From: Mycolicibacterium komanii | GTDB taxonomy: Bacteria; Actinomycetota; Actinomycetes; Mycobacteriales; Mycobacteriaceae | Direction: 5' to 3' | DNA: 64,000 nucleotides | NCBI RefSeq assembly: GCF_001050035.1 | Contig: NZ_CVTA01000005.1 | Coordinates: 62,001-126,000 of the forward strand | Shown: piece after piece, positions 32,267 to 43,493 of the stretch | How positions within the stretch are numbered: the stretch's first letter is position 1 | How the letters are laid out: each line of letters begins with the position of its first letter | Translations under genes and position numbers: made by a program | Notes under the pieces: generated by a model | The model's input: the letters and a program-made list of their open reading frames with translations, nothing else | Databases searched by the model: none | Told to the model about the DNA's origin: nothing

Positions 32267-33076
32267 TCAGCTCTGGTTGATCTGCGGCGGCTTGGGCGCG
32301 GGAATGCCCGCGGCTCCGAGGTTCTCATCCCATGCCTTCTTCCAGGCGCCTTCCTGCTCCATCTTGGCGAGCGCGTCGTTGATCTGCGTCAGCAGCTCGG
32401 TATCGCCCTTCTTCAAACCGACGCCGTACCGCTCCTCGGAGAAGGTGCCGCCGACGACCTTGAACGCGCCCGGGCTCTGCGCCGCGTAACCGGCGAGGAT
32501 CACCTCGTCGGTGGTCACCGCGTCGATCGCGCCGTTCTTGAGCGCCTCGATGCACGCCGAGTACGTGTCGTACTGCTGCAGCTGCACGCCGGGGAACTTG
32601 TCCTTGATCCGTTGGGCCGGCGTCGAACCCGAGACTGAACACAGCTTCTTGTTGTTCTCCAGAGAGGCCTCACCGGTGATGTCGGTGTTGTCTGCGCGCA
32701 CCAGCAGGCTCTGCCCGGTGATCAGGTACGGGCCCGCGAAGTCGACCTTCTTCTGGCGCGCGTCGGTGATCGAGTACGTCGCGACGATGTACTTCACCTG
32801 ACCGTTCTGGATCAGCGTCTCGCGCTGCCCGGAAGGCGCTTCCTTCCACTCGATCTTGTCTTCGGGATAACCGAGTTGCTGCGCGACATACTTCGCGACG
32901 TCGACGTCGAATCCGCTCAGCGTGCCGTCGGGATTCCTCAGCCCCAGCCCGGGCTGGTCGAACTTGGTGCCGATGACGATCTTGTCGCTGTCGTCACCAC
33001 CGCAGGCCGTGGCCGCCAGTGGCAGCGCGATGGCGAGCGCGAGCGCCCCCAGGACGCGCTTGGAGATCGATGGCAT
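32267..33076 (-). CDS. gluB: Glutamate-type ABC transporter substrate-binding lipoprotein GluB
   Basis: A 269-aa periplasmic-type binding protein. A lipoprotein signal peptide with lipobox AATAC (Cys25) anchors it to the outer face of the cell membrane. Family 3 binding-protein features are GFDVDVAKYVAQQLGY, FAGPYLITGQSLLV and a late TDEVILAGYAAQSPGAF. ATG 33076 is chosen because the signal peptide starts there and GAAAGGAAT lies upstream. It binds the amino acid and hands it to GluC/GluD. Confidence 0.88.
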   Translation of the reverse strand: MPSISKRVLGALALAIALPLAATACGGDDSDKIVIGTKFDQPGLGLRNPDGTLSGFDVDVAKYVAQQLGYPEDKIEWKEAPSGQRETLIQNGQVKYIVATYSITDARQKKVDFAGPYLITGQSLLVRADNTDITGEASLENNKKLCSVSGSTPAQRIKDKFPGVQLQQYDTYSACIEALKNGAIDAVTTDEVILAGYAAQSPGAFKVVGGTFSEERYGVGLKKGDTELLTQINDALAKMEQEGAWKKAWDENLGAAGIPAPKPPQINQS

Positions 33077-33092
33077 TCGAGATTCCTTTCGA

Positions 33093-33878
33093 CTAATGGT
33101 GAAGGATCTTGCCGAGAAAGTCTTTGGCACGGTCGCTTTGCGGATTGGTGAAGAACTGCTCGGGAGTGGCCGCTTCGACGATCGCGCCGTCGGCCATGAA
33201 CACCACCCGGTGGGCGGCACCGCGGGCGAAACCCATCTCGTGCGTGACGACCAACATCGTCATGCCGTCTTTGGCCAGCGACGTCATGACGTTCAGCACT
33301 TCGTTGATCATCTCGGGGTCCAGCGCGCTGGTCGGCTCGTCGAACAGCATCACCTTCGGGTTCATCGCCAGCGACCGCGCGATCGCCACCCGCTGCTGCT
33401 GGCCGCCGGACAATTGCGCCGGATACTTGTCCGCCTGATTCGCAATGCCGACCCGGTCGAGCAACTCCATCGCCCGGTCACGCGCCTCGGCCTTCGACTT
33501 CTTACGCACCTTCATCGGCGCGAGCGTGACGTTCTCGAGGATCGTCTTGTGCGCGAACAGGTTGAAGGACTGGAACACCATGCCCACGTCGGACCGTAGC
33601 TGGGCGAGTTTGCGTCCCTCCTGGGGCAGCACCTCGCCGTCGATCGTGATGGTGCCCGAATCGATGGTCTCGAGCCGATTGATGGTGCGGCACAACGTCG
33701 ACTTACCCGAGCCCGACGGTCCCAACACCACGATCACCTCGCCGCGCGACACCTCGAGGTCGATGTCCTTGAGCACATGCAGGGCGCCGAAGTGTTTGTT
33801 GACTCCCGAGAGCGAGATCATGGGCACGCTCGACTGACCCGGATCGACCTCTTTCCCATCCGACCCGCTGGTCTCCAT
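33093..33878 (-). CDS. gluA: Glutamate-type ABC transporter ATPase GluA
   Basis: A 261-aa ATP-binding subunit, first gene of the importer operon. Walker A is [10 protein letters not shown], the signature [16 protein letters not shown], Walker [15 protein letters not shown], then the H-loop [12 protein letters not shown] 33878 adds a short acidic leader; ATG 33821 ([11 protein letters not shown]) is an equally possible start that gives the family's usual length. It is divergent from miaB with fewer than 100 bases between. It is followed by gluB after 16 bases. Confidence 0.9.
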   Translation of the reverse strand: METSGSDGKEVDPGQSSVPMISLSGVNKHFGALHVLKDIDLEVSRGEVIVVLGPSGSGKSTLCRTINRLETIDSGTITIDGEVLPQEGRKLAQLRSDVGMVFQSFNLFAHKTILENVTLAPMKVRKKSKAEARDRAMELLDRVGIANQADKYPAQLSGGQQQRVAIARSLAMNPKVMLFDEPTSALDPEMINEVLNVMTSLAKDGMTMLVVTHEMGFARGAAHRVVFMADGAIVEAATPEQFFTNPQSDRAKDFLGKILHH

Positions 33879-33969
33879 GGGTGCAGACCTTACCGAGGGA
33901 AGGGCTTGGCTGCCCGGAACTCGAGAATCCGCCCGGATCGCCGTACCGGCCGGTCCGTACGATGGGGCC

Positions 33970-35532
33970 GTGACTTCGATGGTGACGCGAGACGGGACGG
34001 CCGGGCAGGCCGTTAGCCCGCACGCGACCGACGAGTCCTCGAGTGAATCGGCCACCGCGCGCACCTACCAGGTCCGCACATACGGCTGCCAGATGAACGT
34101 GCACGACTCGGAGCGGCTCGCGGGATTGCTGGAGGGCGCTGGGTACCAACGCGCCGCCGAGGGCGAGGACGCCGACGTGGTCGTGTTCAACACCTGCGCG
34201 GTGCGCGAGAACGCCGACAACAAGCTCTACGGCAACATCAGCCACCTGGCGCCGCGCAAGCAGGCCAATCCCGACATGCAGATCGCCGTCGGCGGCTGCC
34301 TTGCGCAGAAGGACCGCGCAACCGTGCTGCGCCGGGCGCCCTGGGTCGACGTCGTGTTCGGCACCCACAACATCGGCTCGCTACCCACGCTGCTCGAGCG
34401 GGCCCGGCACAACCGGGCCGCCCAGGTGGAGATCGTCGAGGCGCTGCAGGAGTTTCCCTCCGCACTGCCCGCCGCGCGCGAATCCGCTTACGCCGCTTGG
34501 GTGTCGGTGTCGGTGGGATGCAACAACACCTGCACGTTCTGCATCGTGCCCTCCTTGCGGGGCAAGGAGGTCGATCGCAGGCCCGGCGACGTGCTCGCCG
34601 AGGTGCAGACGCTCGTCGACCAGGGTGTCCTCGAGATCACGCTGCTCGGTCAGAACGTCAACGCCTACGGCGTGTCCTTCGCCGATCCGGCCGAACCGCG
34701 GGACCGTGGCGCGTTCGCCAAACTCCTGCGGGCCTGCGGACGCATCGACGGACTCGAGCGGGTGCGGTTCACCTCACCGCACCCCGCGGAGTTCACCGAC
34801 GACGTGATCGCCGCGATGGCCGAGACGCCGAACGTGTGCCCGACGCTGCACATGCCGTTGCAATCGGGTTCGGACCGCATCCTGAAGGCGATGCGGCGGT
34901 CCTACCGCGCCGAGCGCTACCTCGGCATCATCGACCGCGTCCGCGCCGCGATCCCGCACTCCGCGATCACCACCGACCTGATCGTCGGGTTTCCGGGGGA
35001 GACCGAGGAGGACTTCCAGGCCACCCTCGACGTCGTCGCGCAGGCGCGGTTCGCCAGCGCGTTCACCTTCCAGTACTCCAAACGACCCGGAACCCCGGCC
35101 GCGGAGCTGCCCGATCAGGTGCCGAAAGACGTTGTCAGCGAACGCTATCAGCGATTGATCGACCTGCAGGAGAGGATCTCCTTGGAGGAGAACCGGGTAC
35201 TGGTCGGCAGCACCGTGGAGGTTCTGGTGGCCGCGGGTGAGGGCCGCAAGGACGCGACGACGGCCCGGATGTCGGGCCGGGCCCGCGACGGCCGACTGGT
35301 GCACTTCAACCCGGAGCGACTCGACATCCGCCCCGGCGACGTTGTGACCACGACCGTGACCGGGGCCGCGCCGCACCATCTGATCGCGGATTCGGCCGTG
35401 CACACCCACCGTCGGACCAGGGCGGGCGACGCCCACGCCGAAGGCCGGCGGCCGCGCACCGGCGTCGGGTTGGGCATGCCGGGCATCGGCGCGCCGACGA
35501 CGCCCGTGACGTCGACGGGATGTGCCCGGTGA
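33970..35532 (+). CDS. miaB: tRNA (2-methylthio-N6-isopentenyladenosine) methylthiotransferase MiaB
   Basis: A 520-aa radical-SAM enzyme adding a methylthio group to i6A37 in tRNA. The N-terminal cluster cysteines are in [14 protein letters not shown] and VGGCLAQK; the radical SAM motif is CNNTCTFC; a TRAM domain follows around [19 protein letters not shown] 33970 (MTSMVTRDG) is used, with about 35 residues before the catalytic part. The last ~45 residues after [10 protein letters not shown] are a proline/glycine-rich extension. It partners with miaA (39270), which makes its substrate. Counterpart of Rv2733c. Confidence 0.94.
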   Translation: MTSMVTRDGTAGQAVSPHATDESSSESATARTYQVRTYGCQMNVHDSERLAGLLEGAGYQRAAEGEDADVVVFNTCAVRENADNKLYGNISHLAPRKQANPDMQIAVGGCLAQKDRATVLRRAPWVDVVFGTHNIGSLPTLLERARHNRAAQVEIVEALQEFPSALPAARESAYAAWVSVSVGCNNTCTFCIVPSLRGKEVDRRPGDVLAEVQTLVDQGVLEITLLGQNVNAYGVSFADPAEPRDRGAFAKLLRACGRIDGLERVRFTSPHPAEFTDDVIAAMAETPNVCPTLHMPLQSGSDRILKAMRRSYRAERYLGIIDRVRAAIPHSAITTDLIVGFPGETEEDFQATLDVVAQARFASAFTFQYSKRPGTPAAELPDQVPKDVVSERYQRLIDLQERISLEENRVLVGSTVEVLVAAGEGRKDATTARMSGRARDGRLVHFNPERLDIRPGDVVTTTVTGAAPHHLIADSAVHTHRRTRAGDAHAEGRRPRTGVGLGMPGIGAPTTPVTSTGCAR

Positions 35533-36140
35533 CGGCCCCCGACGACAACGGTTTCGAGGACTTCAAGGGCGATATCGAGGCCGCGGAGCGCCGCGTCGCA
35601 CGGGAGATCGACCCTGGCGCACGCGCTCTGGTGATCGCCATCGGGGTGTTCGTACTGCTGGTGTCGTTCATCTTGCCGCACACCGGCGATGCCCGCGGTA
35701 TCGATGTGCTCGTCGGCGGCGAGACCGCGGCCCGTGAGGGGATTACGCTGCCGCTACGCGTATTCGCTTGGCTGGTACTGGTATTCGGCGTCGGCTTCTC
35801 GATGCTCGCGCTGCTGACCCGGCGCTGGGCGCTGGCCTGGATCGCGCTGGCCGGCTCGACCGTCGCGACGCTTCTCGGCCTCTTGGCGGTGTGGTCGCGC
35901 CAGACCGCACCCGATCGCTACCCAGGCCCGGGAATCGGGCTCGTCCTCGCCTGGATCGCGATCGCGGTGGTGACATTCCACTGGGCCAGGGCGGTGTGGG
36001 CACGCACCGCGCTGCAGTTGGCCGCCGAGGAGGAACGTCGCAAGGCGGTCGCCGAGCAGCAGAAGAAGGGTCTGCTCGACAATCTCGACGACCCGGACAA
36101 GCCCGACGACCCGAACGGCCCCGACAAGCCGGGCACCTAG
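35520..36140 (+). CDS. Conserved membrane protein (Rv2732c-like)
   Basis: A 206-aa protein with four membrane helices ([74 protein letters not shown]) and a charged, aspartate/proline-rich tail ([15 protein letters not shown]). It matches Rv2732c by position and length; no function is known. ATG 35520 overlaps the end of miaB by 13 bases; GTG 35529 is an alternative start. It converges on the DUF349 gene. Confidence 0.82.
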   Translation: MCPVTAPDDNGFEDFKGDIEAAERRVAREIDPGARALVIAIGVFVLLVSFILPHTGDARGIDVLVGGETAAREGITLPLRVFAWLVLVFGVGFSMLALLTRRWALAWIALAGSTVATLLGLLAVWSRQTAPDRYPGPGIGLVLAWIAIAVVTFHWARAVWARTALQLAAEEERRKAVAEQQKKGLLDNLDDPDKPDDPNGPDKPGT

Positions 36141-36177
36141 CCCGATTCTGCAGTTCGCGAGACGAAAACCCCGAAAG

Positions 36178-37509
36178 CTACCGCGTTTTGCCGAGCGCCT
36201 CGGCGGCCGCATCCGCCCACTGTCGCCACTGCTCGGCGTTGGCGCGCGCCTCCGCGGCGTCCTTCTCACGACCGGCGGCCGCGGCCTTCTCCGCCTGCCG
36301 CTCGTATTGCTCTGCGCGGACGCGGAACTGGTCGGCACGCGCCTGAGCCTCCGGATCGACGCCGTGCGTCGGCGCCTCGCGGATCTTCTTCTCCACCGCG
36401 CGCAGGCGGCGCTCCAACTCGGGGCCCCGCTCGCGGGGCACCTTGCCGATGGCGTCCCACTTTTCGCCGATTACGCGCAGCGCGGCCCTGGCCGCGTCGA
36501 GGTCGGAGGTGTCGATCTTCTCCGCCTCGGCCAGCAGCGCCTCCTTGGCCTCGGCGTTGGCGCGGAACTCGGCATCGCGCTCGGCGCTGGCCGCGTTGCG
36601 CGCGCCGAAGAACTGGTCCTGCGCGGCCTTGAACCGCTGCCACAGCGCGTCGTCGACGTCCTTGGCCGCGCGTCCGGCCGCCTTCCACTCGGTCAGCAGT
36701 TCACGGAACGCCGCGCTGGTCGGGCCCCAGTCCGTCGAATCGGCCAGTTCCTCGGCGCGCACACACAGTGCCTCCTTGGCCTGGCGCGCCCCCGCGCGTT
36801 CGCGGTCCAGTTCGGCGAAATGCGAGCCGCGCCGCCGGTTGAACTGCTCGCGGGCCGCCGAGTAGCGCTTCCACAGCGCGTCGTCGGTCTTGCGGTCCAG
36901 CCCGGTGATCGTGCGCCACTCGTCAAGGATCTCCCGCAGCCGGTCGCCCGCGGCCTTCCACTGGGTGGAGTTGGCGGCGATGTCCTCGGCCTCGGCGGCC
37001 AGCCCCTCCTTGCGGGCGGTCTGCGCTGCCCGGAGCTCCTCGCGCCGGGCCTTCTCGGCCTGTGCCGTTTCGTCGGCGTGGGCGATGATCGTCTGCAGCC
37101 GCTCGGCGATGGCGTCGACGTCGCCGAGCACGTGCGCCGTCGGCAGCGTCTCGGCCAGCGACTGGGCCGCGGCCTTGATCTTGCGGGCGTCGCCGGTACC
37201 GGTCTCGAGCCGGCTCTCCATCAGCGCGACCTCGGTCTGCAGGTCGTCGAAGCGCCTACCGAAGTGCGCGTAGGCCGCCTCGGTGTCGCCTGCCTGCCAC
37301 GATCCGATGATCCGTTCGCCCGAGCCGGTGATCAGCCATACCGTGCCATCGGGGTCGACGCGACCGAACCGGTGCGGGTCGCTCGACGGCGGCGCGGCCA
37401 CCGGCGGTATGGGCCGGCCCGGCCGCGGCACGGGTCCCGGACGCGGCGGCCCGGGCCGCGGGGCGGGTTTCGGCGCGGAGGACTGGCCCCCTGGCTGGCT
37501 GGTCGTCAT
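36178..37509 (-). CDS. DUF349 domain protein (Rv2731-like)
   Basis: A 443-aa soluble protein. Residues 1-45 are a proline/glycine-rich leader; the rest is long alpha-helical sequence with repeated DUF349 units, marked by [69 protein letters not shown] and a final coiled coil rich in A, E and R. Function is unknown; the family is linked to DNA or nucleoid processes in some reports. ATG 37509 begins at the proline-rich leader. Confidence 0.87.
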   Translation of the reverse strand: MTTSQPGGQSSAPKPAPRPGPPRPGPVPRPGRPIPPVAAPPSSDPHRFGRVDPDGTVWLITGSGERIIGSWQAGDTEAAYAHFGRRFDDLQTEVALMESRLETGTGDARKIKAAAQSLAETLPTAHVLGDVDAIAERLQTIIAHADETAQAEKARREELRAAQTARKEGLAAEAEDIAANSTQWKAAGDRLREILDEWRTITGLDRKTDDALWKRYSAAREQFNRRRGSHFAELDRERAGARQAKEALCVRAEELADSTDWGPTSAAFRELLTEWKAAGRAAKDVDDALWQRFKAAQDQFFGARNAASAERDAEFRANAEAKEALLAEAEKIDTSDLDAARAALRVIGEKWDAIGKVPRERGPELERRLRAVEKKIREAPTHGVDPEAQARADQFRVRAEQYERQAEKAAAAGREKDAAEARANAEQWRQWADAAAEALGKTR

Positions 37510-37671
37510 GTCCGTAATCCTCGTGCCCTCCGCGGCGCGCCGCGTACCTGCCGCGCAACGCGGCGCCTGATCGCTGTCCGACGCTATTGAAACAGGTCCC
37601 CGGGGCACGTGCGCACAGCTTTCCGCGATGACCTGCCTAGGCTCGTCGCGACAACCTACGGAAGGACTGCG

Positions 37672-38556
37672 ATGGCCGGCTTCGGCGATGGGGTGGATCT
37701 GGCCGTCGTCCTCGCGCTCGGCGCCGCTTTTTTCATCGCGATCGGCGACGTGATCCACCAGCGGCAGGCCCACGAGGTCACCGACGAACCGGTCGGCCAC
37801 CTCGAGCTGTTCACCCGGCTGCTGCGCGACCGGCAGTGGTGGCTGGGCAGTTTCGTGGCCGCCGCCGGGTTCGGGCTGCAGGCCGCCGCGCTCGGCCTGG
37901 GCTCGGTGCTGCTGGTCCAGGCGCTGCTGGTCACCTCGTTGCTGTTCGCATTGCCGATCAACGCCCGGCTCTCACACCGCAGGGTGACCCGGTGGCAGTG
38001 GATGTGGGCCGTGCTGCTGGCCGCGTCGGTGGCGGTGATCGTGACCGTCGGCAACCCGACCGCCGGGCAGTCCCGGGCCTCATGGGAGACCTGGGCCGCG
38101 GTGCTGGTGGTGCTGGGCCCGGCCCTGGTGCTCTGCGTCATCGGCGCCAACTTCTGGAAGGGACGGGTGAGCGCGGTGCTGCTGGCGCTCGTGTCCGGCG
38201 CGCTGTGGGGGCTGTTCGCGGTGCTGACCAAGGGTGTCGTCGACCGACTCGACGACGGGTTGGAAGCCCTGCTGCGCACCCCCGAGCTCTACGTGTGGGC
38301 GGCGGTGGCGGTCGCGGGCACGGCGTGGCAGCAGGCGTCGTTCCGCGCCGGGTCCTTGACCGCGTCTTTGCCGACGATGACCGTGGCCGAACCGGTGGTC
38401 GCGTCGGTGCTCGGCGTCGTGGTGCTCGGCGAGATGCTGCGGCCGGGAGAGGCCGGACTGCTCACGCTGATCGTCGCGGTGGGGGTGATGGTGGTCGCGA
38501 CGGCCGCGCTGGCCCGCAGTGAAGCCGCCACCGCCGCCCAGCCCGCACCGCATTAG
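37672..38556 (+). CDS. DMT-family membrane protein (Rv2729c-like)
   Basis: A 294-aa multi-helix protein (about nine to ten membrane helices) resembling drug/metabolite-type EamA carriers; features are [13 protein letters not shown] near the first helix, [20 protein letters not shown] and the last repeat [27 protein letters not shown] 37672 has GGAAGGAC upstream; an earlier in-frame start at 37609 is weaker. It matches Rv2729c by position. Transported compound unknown. The next gene begins two bases after its stop or overlaps it. Confidence 0.83.
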   Translation: MAGFGDGVDLAVVLALGAAFFIAIGDVIHQRQAHEVTDEPVGHLELFTRLLRDRQWWLGSFVAAAGFGLQAAALGLGSVLLVQALLVTSLLFALPINARLSHRRVTRWQWMWAVLLAASVAVIVTVGNPTAGQSRASWETWAAVLVVLGPALVLCVIGANFWKGRVSAVLLALVSGALWGLFAVLTKGVVDRLDDGLEALLRTPELYVWAAVAVAGTAWQQASFRAGSLTASLPTMTVAEPVVASVLGVVVLGEMLRPGEAGLLTLIVAVGVMVVATAALARSEAATAAQPAPH

Positions 38557-38557
38557 C

Positions 38558-39256
38558 GTGGACGACGTGCTGAGCGCCATCGCGATCGTCCCGTCGGCAC
38601 CGGTCATGGTGCCCGAACTCGCCACAGGCGCCGCACCCGAGCTGGCCGATCTGCGCGACGCGGTGTCCACGGCCGTGGCCGGGCTTCCGTCGCGCTGGAT
38701 CGCCGTCGGGGTGGGGCGCGCCGATCAGAGTTTCGGCCCGCACCACACCGGGACCTTCGCCGGTTACGGCGTCGACCTGCAGGTCACGCTGTCCGCCGGG
38801 GCCGCAGGCGATCCGGTCGCATTGCCGCTGTGCGCGCTGATCGCCGGCTGGGTGCGCGGTGCGGCCCGCGCCGACGCCTCCGTCGAGGTGCGCGTGTTCG
38901 CCGACGACCACGGCGTCGACGCCGCGCTGGCCGGTGGCGAGCGGTTACGCGCCGAGATCGACGAAGCCGGCGACTCCGTCGGTGTGCTCGTCGTCGCCGA
39001 CGGCGCCAACACGCTGACGCCGGCCGCGCCGGGAGGCTTCGACCCCGAATCCGTCCCCGTACAAGCCGCGCTGGACGACGCGCTGGCCGGTGGCCGGACC
39101 GCGTCGCTGACGCGACTGCCCGAGGCCGTGGTCGGCCGGGTCGCGTACCAGGTGCTGGCGGGCCTCGTCGGCGCCGGACCCCGGTCGGCCAAGGAGCTGT
39201 ACCGCGGGGCCCCCTACGGCGTCGGCTACTTCGTCGGCCTCTGGCAGCCGCGATGA
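38558..39256 (+). CDS. Class III extradiol dioxygenase-like protein (Rv2728c-like)
   Basis: A 232-aa protein opening with [18 protein letters not shown] and continuing with [18 protein letters not shown] and [21 protein letters not shown]. The overall layout recalls the LigB-type (class III extradiol dioxygenase) fold, but I see no complete set of iron ligands, so enzymatic activity is doubtful. GTG 38558 or GTG 38567 may be the start; the first gives a length close to that of Rv2728c. It is followed by miaA 13 bases downstream. Confidence 0.75.
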   Translation: MDDVLSAIAIVPSAPVMVPELATGAAPELADLRDAVSTAVAGLPSRWIAVGVGRADQSFGPHHTGTFAGYGVDLQVTLSAGAAGDPVALPLCALIAGWVRGAARADASVEVRVFADDHGVDAALAGGERLRAEIDEAGDSVGVLVVADGANTLTPAAPGGFDPESVPVQAALDDALAGGRTASLTRLPEAVVGRVAYQVLAGLVGAGPRSAKELYRGAPYGVGYFVGLWQPR

Positions 39257-39269
39257 GCGCACGCCCACG

Positions 39270-40190
39270 ATGACGCGCCCGATCGCGGTCATCGGACCGA
39301 CCGGGACCGGCAAATCGGCGCTGGCGTTGGACATCGCCGAGAGATTGAGCAGCGAGATCGGCGCTGAGATCGTGAACGCCGACGCGATGCAGCTGTACCG
39401 CGGCATGGACATCGGAACCGCGAAATTGACTCTCGACGAGCGCCGCGGGATCCCGCACCACCAGCTCGACGTCCTCGAGGTGACCGAGACCGCGAGCGTG
39501 GCCCGCTACCAGCAATCGGCCGCCGCCGACATCGAGGCCATTCTCGAACGGGGCGCGGTCCCCGTCGTCGTGGGCGGGTCGATGATGTACGTCCAATCGC
39601 TGCTCGACAACTGGACGTTTCCGGCGACCGACCCGGCCGTCCGCGCCCGCTTCGAGCAGCGGCTCGCCGAAATCGGACCGGCCGCCTTGCACCGGGAGCT
39701 GGCGCGCGTGGACGCCGATGCCGCCGCCTCCATCCAGCCGACGGACGGCCGACGGATCGTGCGCGCGCTCGAGGTCGTCGAACTGACCGGTCGGCCGTTC
39801 GCCGCGTCGTTCCCCGCCATCGGCGCGCCGCGCTGGGACACCGCCATCATCGGACTCGACTGGGACACAACACGTCTCGACGTTCGCCTCGCGCAACGCA
39901 CCGACAAGATGTTCGCCGACGGACTGGTCGACGAGGTGCGGGCCCTGCTGAAATGCGGGCTGCGCGACGGGGTCACCGCCTCGCGGGCGCTGGGCTACGC
40001 GCAGGTGCTCGCCGACCTCGACGCCGGCGGCGACGGGTCCGGCGCGCGTGAGCCGACGTTCATCGGCACCCGCCGCTACGTGCGCCGGCAGCGGTCCTGG
40101 TTCCGCCGCGACCACCGCATCGTGTGGCTGGACGGCGCCGCCTCGGACCTCGTCGAGGAGACGCTGCGCGTGTGGCGGGACGTACCCTGA
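39270..40190 (+). CDS. miaA: tRNA dimethylallyltransferase MiaA
   Basis: A 306-aa enzyme that adds an isopentenyl group to A37 of tRNAs, the substrate later methylthiolated by MiaB. The P-loop is [13 protein letters not shown]; the second motif is [17 protein letters not shown], in which Ala replaces the more common Ser of DSxQ, as in other mycobacteria. [14 protein letters not shown] and the C-terminal [13 protein letters not shown] are also typical. It is followed after four bases by dapF. Confidence 0.95.
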   Translation: MTRPIAVIGPTGTGKSALALDIAERLSSEIGAEIVNADAMQLYRGMDIGTAKLTLDERRGIPHHQLDVLEVTETASVARYQQSAAADIEAILERGAVPVVVGGSMMYVQSLLDNWTFPATDPAVRARFEQRLAEIGPAALHRELARVDADAAASIQPTDGRRIVRALEVVELTGRPFAASFPAIGAPRWDTAIIGLDWDTTRLDVRLAQRTDKMFADGLVDEVRALLKCGLRDGVTASRALGYAQVLADLDAGGDGSGAREPTFIGTRRYVRRQRSWFRRDHRIVWLDGAASDLVEETLRVWRDVP

Positions 40191-40194
40191 ACAC

Positions 40195-41067
40195 GTGAGG
40201 TTCGCCAAGGGGCACGGCACGCAGAACGATTTCGTGCTGCTGCCCGACCTCGACTTCGAGCTGACGCTGACCCCGGCGGTCGTAACGGCGCTGTGTGACC
40301 GGCGCCGCGGCCTGGGCGCCGACGGTGTGCTGCGCGTGACCACCGCGGCGGCCGCGCAGCGGGGCGGGCTGTTCGAACAGTTACCGGAAGGCGTCGCGGG
40401 CGAGAACTGGTACATGGATTACCGCAACGCCGACGGATCGATCGCGCAGATGTGCGGCAACGGGGTTCGGGTGTTCGCGCACTATCTGCGAGCCAGCGGC
40501 CTGGAGAGCCGCGACGAGTTCGTCGTCGGGTCGCTGGCGGGTCCGCGGCCGGTGGTGCTGCATAACTGGGACGCGACGAGAGCCGACGTCACCGTCGAGA
40601 TGGGCAAGGTGAACCAGCTGGGCACCGGTGAGGCGATCGTCGGCGGCCGCCCGTTCGCGGGCTTGGCCGTCGACGTCGGCAACCCCCACCTGGCGTGCGT
40701 CGACTCCGGCCTAACCCGCGAGGAGCTGTCCGCGCTCGATGTCGGGGCGCCGGTGTCCTTCGACACCGCTCAGTTTCCGGAGGGCGTGAACATCGAGGTG
40801 CTGACCGCCCCCATCGACGGCGCGGTGTCGATGCGTGTGCACGAACGCGGCGTCGGTGAGACCCGGTCGTGCGGGACGGGCACCGTCGCGGCCGCGGTCG
40901 CCGCGCTGGCGTACTCCGGGGCTGCCACCGGAAGCCTCGACGTTCGGATTCCCGGCGGTGAAGTCTCGGTCACGGTCACCGACGCCAGCAGTTTCCTGCG
41001 CGGCCCGTCGATCCTCGTGGCGCACGGCGAGCTGTCCGAGGAATGGTGGAACGTTGCGCAACGTTAA
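40195..41067 (+). CDS. dapF: Diaminopimelate epimerase
   Basis: A 290-aa cofactor-independent epimerase that makes meso-diaminopimelate for lysine and peptidoglycan. The two catalytic cysteines lie in AQMCGNGVR and ETRSCGTGT. It starts at GTG 40195 ([12 protein letters not shown]), where the family's opening begins. The last codons lie in a 16-bp perfect palindrome (41050-41065). Counterpart of Rv2726c. Confidence 0.96.
   Translation: MRFAKGHGTQNDFVLLPDLDFELTLTPAVVTALCDRRRGLGADGVLRVTTAAAAQRGGLFEQLPEGVAGENWYMDYRNADGSIAQMCGNGVRVFAHYLRASGLESRDEFVVGSLAGPRPVVLHNWDATRADVTVEMGKVNQLGTGEAIVGGRPFAGLAVDVGNPHLACVDSGLTREELSALDVGAPVSFDTAQFPEGVNIEVLTAPIDGAVSMRVHERGVGETRSCGTGTVAAAVAALAYSGAATGSLDVRIPGGEVSVTVTDASSFLRGPSILVAHGELSEEWWNVAQR
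41050..41065. promoter_or_regulatory. 16-bp perfect palindrome at the dapF/hflX junction
   Basis: AACGTTGCGCAACGTT is a perfect palindrome ending on the dapF stop codon, 12 bases before the first possible hflX start. It could be an operator for a dimeric repressor of hflX. No binding protein can be named from sequence. A second small inverted repeat, GCGAAT/ATTCGC (41095-41110), follows. Confidence 0.5.
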
Positions 41068-41112
41068 TTGGGGTGCATGAAAAGTGATCTCCGTGCGAAT
41101 CTTTATTCGCCT

Positions 41113-42558
<1,446 letters not shown>

Positions 42559-42575
42559 GCCTCTAACGCAGCGAA

Positions 42576-42606
42576 GAGGCGCAGAGGTCATCGACCTCTG
42601 CGCCTC
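42576..42606. terminator. 14-bp inverted repeat between hflX and the CsbD gene
   Basis: A perfect 14-bp stem (42576-42589 with 42593-42606) and three-base loop ATC, which can be extended by AGCGA/TCGCT with one bulge. It lies in the short gap between the convergent hflX and CsbD-like genes and very probably stops transcription from both sides. No long U-run follows. Confidence 0.8.
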
Positions 42607-42622
42607 TCGCTGACGGTGTTGG

Positions 42623-42865
42623 TTACTCCTGCTCGGCCTCTTGACGCTTCTCGGCCGTCTTGGCCGCGGCCCGCGCGCTTTCGGCCTCGGCTTCCTTCTG
42701 CGCGGCGTTGCGCTGCGCATCTGCCTTGTCCTGCTGGGCCTGCCCCTCGCGGTACAGGTCGTCTCGGCCGGCGACGGCGCCCAAAACCTCTTTGGCCTTG
42801 CCCTTCACGCCTTCAACGACGCCCTTGACGGCCTCTTCCGGCCCACTGTTGTTCTTGTCGGACAC
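42623..42865 (-). CDS. CsbD-like small stress protein
   Basis: An 80-aa very hydrophilic protein (A, E, K, Q-rich) with the CsbD-type core VKGVVEGVKGKAKEVLGAVAGRDDLYREGQAQQ and a helical tail. CsbD proteins accumulate under general stress; their action is unknown. GTG 42865 is the start, because AAGGAGG stands eight bases upstream; the longer reading from 42889 would run through this site. It converges on hflX. Confidence 0.82.
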   Translation of the reverse strand: MSDKNNSGPEEAVKGVVEGVKGKAKEVLGAVAGRDDLYREGQAQQDKADAQRNAAQKEAEAESARAAAKTAEKRQEAEQE

Positions 42866-42989
42866 TGCGGCTTCCTCCTTGCCGGTCAAACGGTGTGACG
42901 GTTCAGTACCCGAAACACCGTTTCGCTAATCGGACAATTGACGTGCGGGTGAGGCACCTCACAGCGGGTCCCGCGGATTGTGCTCGGCG

Positions 42990-43493
42990 CTAGCCGAGTT
43001 CAAAGACCTCGGCCGCGGGCACCGCCATCACCTGCTGCGCGAGTAGCGCTTTCAACTGGTCGAGCCGGTCTTCCTGGGCTTGCGTCCGGTTTCCGGCACG
43101 GGCCAGGTCGATGAACTCGTCGGTGACGAACCCGTCGCGCAACAGCAGCGTGACCCTGCTACCGACGTGCTCGATGACGAAAACGAAGTCTTCGAGTAGG
43201 CGGCCACGGTCACTTCGCACCAGCGAACGGTCGACGACATAGCGGTCGTCGGTGACGCCGCGCATGACCGCCTCGAAGCCGTCACGTGCGCCCGGTCCGC
43301 GAAACGCGGTGCGCACCACGATGGATCGGCGCTCGGGCGGATCGCAGGGGGATACGACGGAGAAACCGAGCTGCATTGCTCTGAACGCGATTGCGACGCC
43401 GGCGGGTGAATGGCCACCGTGGTAACGATTGATGTCCTCGATCGTGAACGTGAGCGTACGTCCCCGCTCACGGACCTCGAGAACGTCGCTCAT
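42990..43493 (-). CDS. Small partner of molybdopterin oxidoreductase, unknown function
   Basis: A 167-aa protein with the segment YHGGHSPAGVAIAFRAMQL near residue 25, vaguely like the opening of FmdE/FwdE proteins, then VVSPCDPPERRSIVVRTAFRGPGARDGFEAVMRG and a C-terminal helical part. I cannot name the family with confidence. Its start overlaps the end of the molybdopterin oxidoreductase gene by four bases (ATGA), so the two are translationally coupled and it is likely to be a subunit, chaperone or substrate-side partner of that enzyme. Confidence 0.7.
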   Translation of the reverse strand: MSDVLEVRERGRTLTFTIEDINRYHGGHSPAGVAIAFRAMQLGFSVVSPCDPPERRSIVVRTAFRGPGARDGFEAVMRGVTDDRYVVDRSLVRSDRGRLLEDFVFVIEHVGSRVTLLLRDGFVTDEFIDLARAGNRTQAQEDRLDQLKALLAQQVMAVPAAEVFELG

